A DNA stretch of 64,000 nucleotides from Candidatus Gastranaerophilales bacterium (GCA_944325735.1 CALVBI010000001.1:310001-374000), one strand, 5' to 3'; counted from the stretch's first letter, positions 53,911 to 62,232 are shown. Numbers and translations are program-made. Notes: generated by a model not told the origin, from the letters alone.

Positions 53911-54575
53911 TCAGGTCTTTTTAAGCTGTACGGTGTTTCATATTTTAGCGGTATAAGTTTTAGGTTGTCGATTTTTGTTTGAATTTTTTTGACAAAATTC
54001 TTATTATTTATTTTGGCAGGGCTTTTTATCAGAGTCCATAATTCTCCACCGCTTAGTTTTTTACCTGTTAATTTTTTTTCATCAATTCTAAATTGAAGAT
54101 ATGCTTCAGCGTATTTAAGTTGTTCTTCTCTAGGGAGATTAATATATTTTTCCATAGTGATATTTTTATCAAGTTTGCAATTTTTCCCTTGAGTTTTAAA
54201 TGCATATGCAGTAACTGCTTTTAAAGCAGTATTATCCATTTGAATTAATCCATGATATTTTCCGCCATCTGCTTTAGGGTTGAAACGTGATTCGTTAAAC
54301 ATTAAGGCTGCTAAATCTTCAGGATTGCAATTAAGTCTTTTAGACATAGCTGTTATTTCATCAAAAAATTCTTGAGAAAGATTATGGACAACATTTGTCC
54401 AGCTGTCATGGAGTTCTTTACTAATATTTTTTTCTTGTTTTGCCTCTATAGGTTCAGCAGGTTTTTTGAAATTAAAAATAGGTCTGAACATTGGAAGTTC
54501 ATATTTTAATTCCGGGAATTTTATAGAATCAGGTCTTAATGGCCCTATTCCTTGAATATTTTTATCGTTACTCAT
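53907..54575 (-). CDS. Lytic transglycosylase-like (SLT/lysozyme fold) protein
   Basis: 222 residues. Residues about 65-170 follow the transglycosylase pattern: LAALMFNESRFNPKADGGKYHGLIQMD, with E95 as the probable catalytic acid, then TALKAVTAY and EQLKYAEAYLQFRI. There is no signal peptide, unusual for a peptidoglycan enzyme; the N-terminal 60 residues are polar and Pro-rich. It could act as a phage-like or injected muramidase, or leave by another route. RBS AAAGGTT. Convergent with bcp (4-base overlap). Confidence 0.75.
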   Translation of the reverse strand: MSNDKNIQGIGPLRPDSIKFPELKYELPMFRPIFNFKKPAEPIEAKQEKNISKELHDSWTNVVHNLSQEFFDEITAMSKRLNCNPEDLAALMFNESRFNPKADGGKYHGLIQMDNTALKAVTAYAFKTQGKNCKLDKNITMEKYINLPREEQLKYAEAYLQFRIDEKKLTGKKLSGGELWTLIKSPAKINNKNFVKKIQTKIDNLKLIPLKYETPYSLKRPD

Positions 54576-54650
54576 AAAAGCATTAACCTTTCTTACGTGA
54601 TATTAATACGTCAGAAAGATTGAAGAACTTTAGATATTATTAAATAACTG

Positions 54651-55559
54651 TTACAATTTAATATTTTTACCGAGTTCTTTAACGGTTTTAATATCTTCTT
54701 CAGGAGCTTTTCCAACAGTTGTAAGATAATTACCTACCATAATTCCTTCTACACAACTGTTTAGTGCTTTGCGTTGATTTTCTTCAGATAATCTCATTCT
54801 CCCGCCACAAAAACGTAAAATTGAATTTGGATTTGCAATTTTGAAAATTGCTAAAGTTCTTAATACATTTTCTTCATCAATTTTATCGTGATAATTTTCA
54901 AATGGAGTCTCAGGTATTGGCATTAAAATATTGATAGGAATTGAATCAGGTTGAATTTCTGCAAGTTCAAGAGCCATTTCAATTCTTTGTTCAACACTTT
55001 CTCCCATACCTAAAATTACTCCGCAGCATAATTCCATTCCATATTTTTTCACTAATTTGCAGGTGTTTAATCTGTCATCAAAGCTGTGAGTTGTGCAAAT
55101 GCTTGGGTAGTATGATCTTGATGTATTGATATTGTGGTGAAATCTTTTTAGTCCTATTTCAGATAATTTTTTTGCTTGTTCTTCATTTAAAATTCCGATT
55201 GAAGCACAGCTTTTTAGTCCGTCAATTTTATTTACTTCTTCAATCATTTTTAATATAGTGTCAAAATCACTTTCATCAGGAGTTTTCCCTGATGTAACAA
55301 TTGCAAATCTTGATGCTTTGTGTGATTTCGCTTCTAATGCGATTTTTTTCACTTCTTCTAAAGAAACAAGAGGATAGGATTCAATATTTGTGCAGTAATG
55401 AGAACTTTGAGCACAATATTTGCAGTTTTGTGAGCATTTTCCGTTTCTTGCATTAATTAGTGAACAAAATTCTATATCTTTTTTAATATATTTTGATGCT
55501 GTTTCTAAAAGTGTATCTAAATCCTCATTATATAGTTTGATAAGCTCATCTTTATTCAT
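54651..55559 (-). CDS. bioB: Biotin synthase
   Basis: 302 residues from the ATG at 55557-55559, chosen because AGAGGA stands six bases before it. Radical-SAM enzyme that inserts sulfur into dethiobiotin. The 4Fe-4S cluster cysteines are C42, C46 and C49 (GKCSQNCKYCAQSS). YNHN-equivalent FHHNINTSRSYYP and the C-terminal RFCGGRMRL are present. No other bio gene and no BirA box is seen nearby. Confidence 0.95.
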   Translation of the reverse strand: MNKDELIKLYNEDLDTLLETASKYIKKDIEFCSLINARNGKCSQNCKYCAQSSHYCTNIESYPLVSLEEVKKIALEAKSHKASRFAIVTSGKTPDESDFDTILKMIEEVNKIDGLKSCASIGILNEEQAKKLSEIGLKRFHHNINTSRSYYPSICTTHSFDDRLNTCKLVKKYGMELCCGVILGMGESVEQRIEMALELAEIQPDSIPINILMPIPETPFENYHDKIDEENVLRTLAIFKIANPNSILRFCGGRMRLSEENQRKALNSCVEGIMVGNYLTTVGKAPEEDIKTVKELGKNIKL

Positions 55560-55643
55560 CTTAAATCCTCTGGCATTAATCATATATCCTTAATTGACTA
55601 AAGTCAAATCATATGTTAAAATTGGCTCACAAAGGAGCAGAAT

Positions 55644-56300
55644 ATGTTTTGTCCGAACTGTGGTAAACAAATTAAAGATTATGATAATTTTTGCAGATAT
55701 TGTGGAATTGATTTAAAAAATGACAATTTCCCGCAAGAGCAAGTTAAAGAAGAATTTGTCGAAAAAACGGTACATCCTGAATTAGAAAAATCGGATGAAG
55801 CTAAGAAAGAATATACTCTGCCTGATGACAATGCAGAAGAACTTGTATTGTATGATATTAAAAAACATTGGATGGCACTTTTTTGGCCTATTGTTATGAC
55901 GCCTGTGTTTTTTATTTATTTTTGGACAATATTTTTAAATACGCATAGTTTTTTAAGCTGGGTAATAGTATTTTTATTATTGCTGCCTATTGTGTATCCT
56001 ATTTTAAGATTTAATTCAGATAAAATTATCATTACGACTAAATATGCTCATATTAAAATTGGAGTTTTAAACCCTGAAGAAATTGATATTCCTTTGAATA
56101 AACTTAATATGATTGATATTTACCAGACTACAATGGGTAGAATACTTGATTATGGTATGCTTTCTCTTACGTATAAGTCTGAAAGATTTGATTATAGTTA
56201 TATTAAATCCCCTGAAAATTTGCAATATATAATTGATGATCCTGCAAGGTTTGTGCAAGAAGCATTAGAAGAGGATGATGAAATTCCTGTTAAGGATTAA
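55644..56300 (+). CDS. Zinc-ribbon membrane protein with bacterial PH domain
   Basis: 218 residues. An N-terminal zinc ribbon (MFCPNCGKQIKDYDNFCRYCG, four cysteines) is followed by an acidic linker, two membrane helices (about 75-120), and a bPH2/DUF304 domain (RFNSDKIIITTKYAHIKIGVL, IPLNKLNMIDIYQTTMGRILDYGML). Such proteins are of unknown function, perhaps membrane organisation. AAAGGAGCAG RBS. Divergent from bioB. Confidence 0.85.
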   Translation: MFCPNCGKQIKDYDNFCRYCGIDLKNDNFPQEQVKEEFVEKTVHPELEKSDEAKKEYTLPDDNAEELVLYDIKKHWMALFWPIVMTPVFFIYFWTIFLNTHSFLSWVIVFLLLLPIVYPILRFNSDKIIITTKYAHIKIGVLNPEEIDIPLNKLNMIDIYQTTMGRILDYGMLSLTYKSERFDYSYIKSPENLQYIIDDPARFVQEALEEDDEIPVKD

Positions 56301-56310
56301 TTTTCTAATT

Positions 56311-56964
56311 CTATTTTATATTTTCAAATTTAACTTTATTTGAATATAAATTATCGATTAATTGAGCAATATTTTCTTTATCTTTTTGAGGAATTGTTTT
56401 TATATTGTCATAACATCTTGTAGGAATTTTTACAGGTTCTATTGGTTTGTATTCTAAATTTTTGTTATTTACCCAACTTGTTACTTTTTCTGTGACAGGG
56501 TCTATTTTTTTTATTATGCTAACAGTTTTGCCATCACGTTTATATATTGATATTGTAATGATTTTACCTGTTTCGATATCATATTCTTGAATTGATGAAA
56601 TTTTAGTTTCGTCTTTTACATTAAAGTTAATAGTACGAATTTTTTTACCTGTTTCTACATCATATTCATCTACAGATTTATATAAAACATAATTAATGGT
56701 GCGGATTTTTCTACCTGTTTTTCTGTCATATTCATCAATTGAGCGAATTTTTTTATCGTTGAAGTAGTCGAAGTGTGTTGTTTTAATTTTTGATCCTGTT
56801 TGAGTATCAAATTCAATAATTCTATCAACAGATTTACCGTTTTTACGGTATACTACTTCTTCTCTTGTTTCTGGATGCATATTGGAATAAAGAAGTTTTA
56901 AATGAGAATCTTCTGTTTCAGATTTGTGTGGTAACACTTTGTGAATAGCAGTTAGTAGTTTCAT
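56311..56964 (-). CDS. Protein with tandem YD/TGKKI-type repeats
   Basis: 217 residues. From about 50 to 165 it has five or six units of about 20-24 residues built on I-x-E-Y-D-x-x-T-G-x-K-I-R-T-I-N (IDEYDRKTGRKIRTINY, VDEYDVETGKKIRTINF, IQEYDIETGKIITI). This is the style of DUF2963/MORN-like repeats, beta-hairpin ladders known from phytoplasma proteins. No signal peptide. Function unknown; surface or partner binding is a guess. Confidence 0.7.
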   Translation of the reverse strand: MKLLTAIHKVLPHKSETEDSHLKLLYSNMHPETREEVVYRKNGKSVDRIIEFDTQTGSKIKTTHFDYFNDKKIRSIDEYDRKTGRKIRTINYVLYKSVDEYDVETGKKIRTINFNVKDETKISSIQEYDIETGKIITISIYKRDGKTVSIIKKIDPVTEKVTSWVNNKNLEYKPIEPVKIPTRCYDNIKTIPQKDKENIAQLIDNLYSNKVKFENIK

Positions 56965-57088
56965 TTTAAATTTCTCCTACATATATAATACATGATAAAA
57001 TATTTTTTACTATTTTATGTAAAGTATTATACATTATTAAAATTAGTAACATATTACCCGACACGGCAAATTGTTATATAGTAACATA

Positions 57089-57430
57089 TTAACTTCTTTT
57101 TGCTAAAAGTTTCAAGAAAGTTTTGTAATCAGTTCCCCAGCTTGCCATAGCATTTAAAACCGTAGCAAGGCTGTATCCTACATCTGTGAGAGTATATTCT
57201 ACTCTGGGTGGGATTTGTGGGAATACTTCTCTTTTGACAAGTCCGTCATCTTCCATTTGCCTCAAATTATGAGTAAGGACTTTTTGTGAAATTCCGCTGC
57301 AGGATTTTTTTAATTCCCCGAAACGCTTTGTCCCATTTAGCAAATCCCTTATAATTAAGATTTTCCATTTTTCCCCAATAAGTTTTAATGTTGTTTCCAC
57401 AGGACATTTAGGTAGTTCTTTTAATTCCAT
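57089..57430 (-). CDS. HxlR-family transcriptional regulator
   Basis: 113 residues: CPVETTLKLIGEKWKILIIRDLLNG, FGELKKSCSGISQKVLTHNLRQME, wing QIPPRVEYTLTDVGYSLA. C9 is the conserved N-terminal cysteine. It lies 80 bases downstream of the DJ-1/PfpI gene on the same strand and is its likely regulator. Second HxlR protein in this window. Confidence 0.92.
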   Translation of the reverse strand: MELKELPKCPVETTLKLIGEKWKILIIRDLLNGTKRFGELKKSCSGISQKVLTHNLRQMEDDGLVKREVFPQIPPRVEYTLTDVGYSLATVLNAMASWGTDYKTFLKLLAKRS

Positions 57431-57505
57431 AAAACCTCAATTAGTATCTTTTGGTAAGTAAGGATATTTTTATCCTAACAAATTTCAAAAAAAAAGTCAA
57501 AAAAA

Positions 57506-57524
57506 AGATCGCTAGTTGCGATCT
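57506..57524 (-). terminator. Terminator overlapping the end of the DJ-1/PfpI gene
   Basis: AGATCGC pairs with GCGATCT (57506-57512 and 57518-57524), followed on the minus strand by eight T. The stem begins inside the last codons and the TAG stop starts in its loop, so a ribosome at the stop would cover it. Confidence 0.75.
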
Positions 57525-58243
57525 AAATAGTTAATTATAGCTTTTGCAAATGCTTCACTGGATTGAAAATTTTGTCCTGTAATTAAGTTTCCGTCTTCAG
57601 TTATATTTACTGCACCGATGTCGCATTGGACGAATTGCGCTCCTGCATCTTTTAGTGTGTCTTCCAAGTAATAAGGAAGCAAATTTTCTTTATTGTAATA
57701 ATGTTCTTCTTCATTTGTAAAACAAGTTAATTTTTTGCCATTAACAAAAGAAATTCCATTTTTTACTGCTGATAAAAGCCCTGCAGGTCCATGACAGATT
57801 GCTGCAATAAGTTTATGTTTTGTAGAAAAATCGTTAATAATTTCTCCAAGTGTGTTATTTTTGTACAAATCAAGCATAGGTCCATGTCCTCCTGGCAGAA
57901 CCAGAGCATCGAAAGATTTATAATCTATTGAATCTAATTTGTCAGTTTTTTCAAGTGCTTTTTTAGCTTTTTCCCATTTAATTTCATTTTCCAAGTTTTC
58001 GCTTTCGGGATCTATTGGTGCTTGACCACCATTTGGGCTTGCAACTGTAACATTATAACCTTTTTCGATAAATGCAAGATATGGTATTGCAAATTCTTCA
58101 AGCCATAATCCTGTTTTATGTTTGTTATTAAACTCATTTGCACTTGTCACAACCATTAATATATTTTTTATTGGTGTTTCAAAATGGCACATTTCACAAA
58201 ATTCTGTTTCGCAAATTTCTTTATCTTTATTATTTTCAGACAT
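57512..58243 (-). CDS. DJ-1/PfpI family protein (Hsp31-like)
   Basis: 243 residues. Nucleophile C150 in the elbow AAICHGPAGLL, with LVLPGGHGPMLDL before it and GQNFQSSEAFAKAI at the end, as in Hsp31/HchA-like glyoxalase III and deglycase proteins. An extra N-terminal stretch carries C11, C16 and C19 (CETEFCEMC), not part of the usual domain. Associated with aldehyde or electrophile stress. The HxlR gene follows. Its RBS (AAAGGAGG) lies within a strong hairpin. Confidence 0.85.
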   Translation of the reverse strand: MSENNKDKEICETEFCEMCHFETPIKNILMVVTSANEFNNKHKTGLWLEEFAIPYLAFIEKGYNVTVASPNGGQAPIDPESENLENEIKWEKAKKALEKTDKLDSIDYKSFDALVLPGGHGPMLDLYKNNTLGEIINDFSTKHKLIAAICHGPAGLLSAVKNGISFVNGKKLTCFTNEEEHYYNKENLLPYYLEDTLKDAGAQFVQCDIGAVNITEDGNLITGQNFQSSEAFAKAIINYLDRN

Positions 58244-58248
58244 AAAAA

Positions 58249-58291
58249 ATTTCCTCCTTTTAAGATTAATGAAATCATGAAAGGAGGAAAT
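58249..58291 (-). promoter_or_regulatory. Hairpin that is both a PiT terminator and masks the DJ-1 gene RBS
   Basis: ATTTCCTCCTTT (arm 58280-58291 read on the minus strand) pairs over 12 bases with AAAGGAGGAAAT (58249-58260), and six T-rich bases follow. It ends the PiT transcript as an intrinsic terminator, and its second arm is the Shine-Dalgarno sequence of the DJ-1/PfpI gene, so any readthrough mRNA would hide that RBS. Confidence 0.7.
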
Positions 58292-58309
58292 CTACATTGG
58301 TAATAATAA

Positions 58310-59326
58310 CTATATAATTTTATAAATCAGATAATAAATTATTGATGAAATAATCATACAAGCAGGTATTGTAACTACCCAAGCAATTACGATATTTCCA
58401 ACAACTCTCCATTTTACGGCGTGTGCATGGAATGTGGAACCTACTCCCATAATTGCTGTTGAGATAACGTGTGTTGTGCTCAATGGAATTCCAAAATGAG
58501 ATGCTGCCAAAATTAATCCTGCAGCAGATGTTTCAGCTGCGAAGCCATGGATAGGTTTAAGTTTAATAATTTTATGTCCCATTGTTTTGATAATTTTCCA
58601 ACCGCCATTCATTGTACCTGCAGCCATTGTAAGAGCACAAGCTATAATTACATAAATCGGGATTTCAAAATCCCCTGTAGGGCTTCTATGAAGAACTCCT
58701 CCTGCTAGTAATGCAAGTGTGATTATACCCATAGTTTTTTGAGCATCATTTGAACCATGGCTTAGTGCCATAAGTCCTGATGATAATAATTGTAATTTTC
58801 TAAATTGTTTGTTAACAGTTTGTGGAGTTTCTCTAAGAACAATTACAACCCAAGCTATTAAAAGCATTAAAGTAAAACCAACGCAAAATCCCAATACTGG
58901 AGATGTAAACATTGGAATTATTACTTTATCTATAAGTGTATGGAAATGTACAACGTCAATTCCTGCTTTTACTATTGAAGCTCCAAGTAATCCTCCGATT
59001 AGTGCGTGTGATGAACTTGATGGAAGTCCAAGCCACCATGTGAATAAATTCCATATAACAGCAGCTAAAAGTGCACAAAATATTACGGTTAAAGTTATTA
59101 AATCAGCATTTACAATACCTGATCCGATAGTTTTTGCAACGTGAGTACCGGTTAGAGCTCCAATAAATTCTAAGCTTGCTCCGAATAGTACGGCTTGTTT
59201 TGGAGAAAGAACTTTTGTAGATACAACGGTTGCAATTGCGTTTGCACAATCATGAAATCCGTTGATAAACTCAAATGCTAAAGCAACTAATACAACTGCT
59301 ATTAAAAGTAAAATAGTTATACTCAT
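58310..59326 (-). CDS. pit: Inorganic phosphate transporter, PiT family
   Basis: 338 residues with about ten membrane helices. Both copies of the signature GxxHDCANAIATVVS (near 25) and LSHGSNDAQKTMG (near 190) are present, plus GLPSSSSHALIGG and GIPLSTTHV. It imports metal-phosphate or phosphate with H+/Na+. The DUF47 partner gene lies 12 bases upstream in the same operon. Confidence 0.95.
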   Translation of the reverse strand: MSITILLLIAVVLVALAFEFINGFHDCANAIATVVSTKVLSPKQAVLFGASLEFIGALTGTHVAKTIGSGIVNADLITLTVIFCALLAAVIWNLFTWWLGLPSSSSHALIGGLLGASIVKAGIDVVHFHTLIDKVIIPMFTSPVLGFCVGFTLMLLIAWVVIVLRETPQTVNKQFRKLQLLSSGLMALSHGSNDAQKTMGIITLALLAGGVLHRSPTGDFEIPIYVIIACALTMAAGTMNGGWKIIKTMGHKIIKLKPIHGFAAETSAAGLILAASHFGIPLSTTHVISTAIMGVGSTFHAHAVKWRVVGNIVIAWVVTIPACMIISSIIYYLIYKII

Positions 59327-59338
59327 TTTTTACCTTGC

Positions 59339-59980
59339 CTAACTTTGTTTTAATACTACATTCAGGATTGTATCTGATACATAGAAACAAGCATCAAAAG
59401 CGTTTTCAATTTCTTTGTACATATCTCTTAATTTGATTACATCGAGGGCTTCATATTGACCTGAAAATAAATTGCCCATAGCTCTGCGGTGAATTTCATC
59501 TCCGTGAGATTCAATTTCTTTCATTTCAATATTGAGTTCTGTAATTTCTTCAACATCAGATACTTTTTTGAATTGTTTTATAATTTCTCCGAGTTTTTCT
59601 GTAGCTTGTACCAAAGTTAAAGCCTGTTCTTTCATTTCTTCAGTGTAATTATTTAATCTGTACACTTCTAAATTAAGACAGGCTTTTACAATTTTTTTAG
59701 TTATTTTATTTAATTGTACTGCGATTGTTTGAATATCTTCTCTTTCAATCGGGGTAATAAAACTTTTATTTAACTGTTTTAGGCAGGCTTTATATGACAG
59801 TTTTCCTTTCCTTTTATATTTTAGAGCTTTTTCTTTGTACTCATCATTTAAATGATTGTGCATAATCTCATCATATAGTTTTGCTGTTTTCAAACAAATT
59901 TCTGCACTTTCCTGAAAGTATGTAAAAAACATTTTATCTTCAGGAGGCATAATGTACGACATTAAATTGAATTTTGGCAT
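59339..59980 (-). CDS. DUF47 (PhoU-like) partner of the PiT transporter
   Basis: 213 residues from the ATG at 59978-59980, chosen because AAAGGAG stands nine bases upstream; a longer frame to 60013 lacks an RBS. All-helical PhoU-like fold with FFTYFQESAEICLKTAKLYDEIM near the start and IESHGDEIHRRAMGNLF then DVIKLRDMYKEIENAFDAC near the end, the E/D-rich metal sites of this family. It regulates or assembles with PiT, encoded next. Confidence 0.93.
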   Translation of the reverse strand: MPKFNLMSYIMPPEDKMFFTYFQESAEICLKTAKLYDEIMHNHLNDEYKEKALKYKRKGKLSYKACLKQLNKSFITPIEREDIQTIAVQLNKITKKIVKACLNLEVYRLNNYTEEMKEQALTLVQATEKLGEIIKQFKKVSDVEEITELNIEMKEIESHGDEIHRRAMGNLFSGQYEALDVIKLRDMYKEIENAFDACFYVSDTILNVVLKQS

Positions 59981-60058
59981 GATATAAATCTCCTTTTCAT
60001 ACACACACGCCAAGCATAACCAAAAAATAATTTATTTAAAAGTACATGTTTACAAATT

Positions 60059-60949
60059 TTAATGCTTATTTTGTTTGCAATTTTCAGGCTCTGAATGGAT
60101 TATAATTGTAGAAGCCCCTAGTTTTTCTTGAATTAATGCTTCAATTTCATCACATATATTATGACAATCATAAATTGTCATATCGTTTGGAAATTTCATT
60201 GTGATTTCAATATCTGTAGAAGGACCTGAGCGTCTTGCTTTTAAGTTTTTATAGCCTTTTATGCATTTGTTGTCATATGAATTTATTATATCTTCAATAG
60301 CTTTTAAATCTTTAGCAGGTAATGATCCGTCTAATAAATCGTTTAAGGTTTCTTTGGAAATTGAATATCCTGCCTTTACGATAAACAATGCAACACAAAT
60401 TGCGATTATAGGGTCTAGAATATTTATTCCTGTTATTTTTATTAGAATTAACCCTGCCATAACGCCTAATGATGAATATACATCAGTTCTCAAATGTTCG
60501 CCGTCAGCAAATAAGGATACTGAATTTGATTTTTTTGCAACGTGAAAAAGGTAGGCACTAACTAAAATATTTGCAACGACTGCAAATAACATTACATAAA
60601 TGCCTAAAGTTGTATCCATTTCAGAATTTGCACCGAAAAATAACTTTCTGCAGGCTTCGTAAATAATGTAAAAAGCTGCAAAAATAATTAATCCGCCTTC
60701 AATAAATCCTGACATGTCCTCATATTTTCCATGTCCGAACGGGTGGCATTCATCTGCAGGTTCTGAAGATTTCATCACCGCAAAAAATGTTAAAACAGAA
60801 GCTAAAAAGTCGCTCAATGAGTGAATTGCTTCTGAAATTATACTGATTGAGCCTGATATAATTCCTGCTATAAGTTTTAAAATAATAATTATGGCATTTG
60901 ATGAAATTGATAATCCTGCTGCCAATTTTTTTTCGGTTAAAATATTCAT
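60059..60949 (-). CDS. Cation diffusion facilitator (CDF) metal exporter
   Basis: 296 residues from the ATG at 60947-60949. The frame extends to 61012, but the extra residues come from the palindromic repeat there and are doubtful. Six membrane helices; metal-site motifs SISIISEAIHSLSDFLASVLTF and the HPFGHGKYED loop, HLRTDVYSSLG in helix V, and the cytoplasmic ferredoxin-like domain ending TIIIHSEPEN. It exports Zn, Fe, Mn or similar; the ion cannot be read from sequence. Confidence 0.92.
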   Translation of the reverse strand: MNILTEKKLAAGLSISSNAIIIILKLIAGIISGSISIISEAIHSLSDFLASVLTFFAVMKSSEPADECHPFGHGKYEDMSGFIEGGLIIFAAFYIIYEACRKLFFGANSEMDTTLGIYVMLFAVVANILVSAYLFHVAKKSNSVSLFADGEHLRTDVYSSLGVMAGLILIKITGINILDPIIAICVALFIVKAGYSISKETLNDLLDGSLPAKDLKAIEDIINSYDNKCIKGYKNLKARRSGPSTDIEITMKFPNDMTIYDCHNICDEIEALIQEKLGASTIIIHSEPENCKQNKH

Positions 60950-60989
60950 ATCTTTACTCTTTTTTTTATTTTTAAATAATTTTTTATAA

Positions 60990-61088
60990 TCTGGATTCTT
61001 TCGGGCTATCACCCTCAGAATGACTTATATTGTAGGCTGGCTTGTTGTTAATTGTGTCATTGCGAGGCTTTAGCCGAAGCAATCTAGC
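60990..61088. repeat. Dispersed palindromic repeat (REP-like) region
   Basis: Contains GATTCTTTCGGGCTATCACC-CTCAGAATGA (a hairpin with CGGGCTATCACCC) and TCATTGCGAGGCTTTAGCCG-AAGCAATCT (a hairpin around AGGCTTTAGCC). Both are GC-richer than the flanks. Elements of just this style recur in many bacterial genomes between genes. Here they separate the AlkD-like and CDF genes and supply spurious upstream codons to the latter. Confidence 0.7.
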
Positions 61089-61769
61089 TTATATTTTTTT
61101 CAAACATTTTAACATATTTTTTGTATCTTTATCAACCCTTAGCGATTCACATATTTTTTGAATACTTTTGTTAAATGTCCAATTATCAAGTTTTGAAGTC
61201 TTTAAATATTTGTGAGTTTTTTCGGGCAATTTAATATAACATATTGAAAGCGCCCATGCAACACTCATTTTTGAATAATATCTGTCATCTTTAAAATTGT
61301 CGATTAATTTTAAGATTTTTTCAATATATTTTTCTTCAATAAAATGAGATAAAAGCATTACATACCCAAAACGCAGGTCATATTCTTTGTCGGATTTAAA
61401 ATATGGTTGTATGAATTCCCATACTAATTCTTTATTTTGATTTGTAAATTTAAGACTGTTGCAAAAAGTGTCACATACTGCCCAGTTATCAATTTTAGGA
61501 ATAAAATTTTTGACATATTCAAGAATTTCTTCAGGATTTTTTTTAATAAGTCCGATAATCATTCCCTGAAGCATCACTTCTTCCATAAATTCACATTGTT
61601 GCTTGTTGACAAATTCTTCCCATTCCCCGCTTTTATAGATTTCTTTTGCAATTTTTCTTAAAGTTGGTAATCTGACACCAAGTATATTGTTAATATTTGG
61701 AATTAGTGAGGCTGAAAATTTTTTATAATCAGGGTCTGCTTTTTCAAGAATTTTAGCTTTTATATCCAT
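61089..61769 (-). CDS. DNA alkylation repair protein (AlkD-like)
   Basis: 226 residues made of HEAT-like helices: GVRLPTLRKIAKEIYKSGEWEEF, IDNWAVCDTFCNSLKF, RFGYVMLLSHFI and KMSVAWALSICYIKLPEKTHKYL match the AlkC/AlkD family (PF08713), glycosylases that remove bulky or positively charged alkylated bases. The catalytic-type tryptophan and aspartate of NWAVCD are present. Extended -10 TGCTAAAAT ends six bases before the ATG, with no RBS. Confidence 0.9.
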   Translation of the reverse strand: MDIKAKILEKADPDYKKFSASLIPNINNILGVRLPTLRKIAKEIYKSGEWEEFVNKQQCEFMEEVMLQGMIIGLIKKNPEEILEYVKNFIPKIDNWAVCDTFCNSLKFTNQNKELVWEFIQPYFKSDKEYDLRFGYVMLLSHFIEEKYIEKILKLIDNFKDDRYYSKMSVAWALSICYIKLPEKTHKYLKTSKLDNWTFNKSIQKICESLRVDKDTKNMLKCLKKI

Positions 61770-61775
61770 AGATTG

Positions 61776-61784
61776 ATTTTAGCA
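61776..61784 (-). promoter_or_regulatory. Extended -10 of the AlkD-like gene
   Basis: TGCTAAAAT, six bases, then the ATG; leaderless start predicted. Confidence 0.5.
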
Positions 61785-61816
61785 TGAATTGAAAAATACA
61801 GATAATTTTTATTTTG

Positions 61817-62137
61817 CTAATCAATAAACTCCCAGTGCAATCCATAAGCTGTTTTGCGTTTTTTGTTGCATACTTCTTTAATTCTATTGTATGCATCATA
61901 GCTGTATGAGAGACCTTTTTGGATTAACATATCATTAGCATCTTTTGCATTTTCAAAAATTTCTCCTGTTTCGATACATTTAACTTTTTTAGATTTGTTT
62001 TTAAAAGACTGATAAGGTTTAATAATATTTTTAATTCTAATGAACATATCTTTACTTACTCTATATGTTTCTGAATTTTTCCCATTAATTGTTAATTTGA
62101 TAATGTAAGGTGTTTTGGTAATTTTTTCGTTTGTCAT
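61817..62137 (-). CDS. NUMOD1-like DNA-binding protein without nuclease domain
   Basis: 106 residues. The C-terminal half, VKCIETGEIFENAKDANDML then IKEVCNKKRKTAYGLHWEF, follows the NUMOD1 pattern (cIDTGEIFxSaxxAxx...iSxxCkGKRKTAGGyHW) known from the DNA-binding tails of homing endonucleases and phage proteins. The N-terminal half is basic and strand-like. No GIY-YIG or HNH motif is present. RBS AAAGGAAA-type before the ATG. Divergent from an XRE gene across an inverted repeat; perhaps a phage or selfish-element remnant that became a regulator. Confidence 0.65.
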   Translation of the reverse strand: MTNEKITKTPYIIKLTINGKNSETYRVSKDMFIRIKNIIKPYQSFKNKSKKVKCIETGEIFENAKDANDMLIQKGLSYSYDAYNRIKEVCNKKRKTAYGLHWEFID

Positions 62138-62202
62138 AATAATTTCCTTTATAGTTGCTATACATTTAACATTTATAATAATACACCAAATATTTAAATT
62201 TA

Positions 62203-62232
62203 TACGTTTAACGTATACATACTACGTTAAAC
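62203..62232. promoter_or_regulatory. Operator-like inverted repeat between NUMOD1-like and XRE genes
   Basis: GTTTAACGTA (62206-62215) and TACGTTAAAC (62223-62232) are perfect inverted arms around seven bases. The left arm also belongs to a 13-bp palindrome TACGTTTAACGTA (62203-62215). Good candidate sites for the XRE protein encoded at 62264. Confidence 0.65.

Noticed and set aside
54600-54660. Biotin operon or BirA operator near bioB
   Set aside because: bioB stands alone here and no long BirA-type palindrome is visible on either side.
60950-61012. 21 extra N-terminal residues for the CDF exporter
   Set aside because: They are encoded by the edge of the palindromic repeat and are not typical of the family; the ATG at 60947-60949 fits the usual start.
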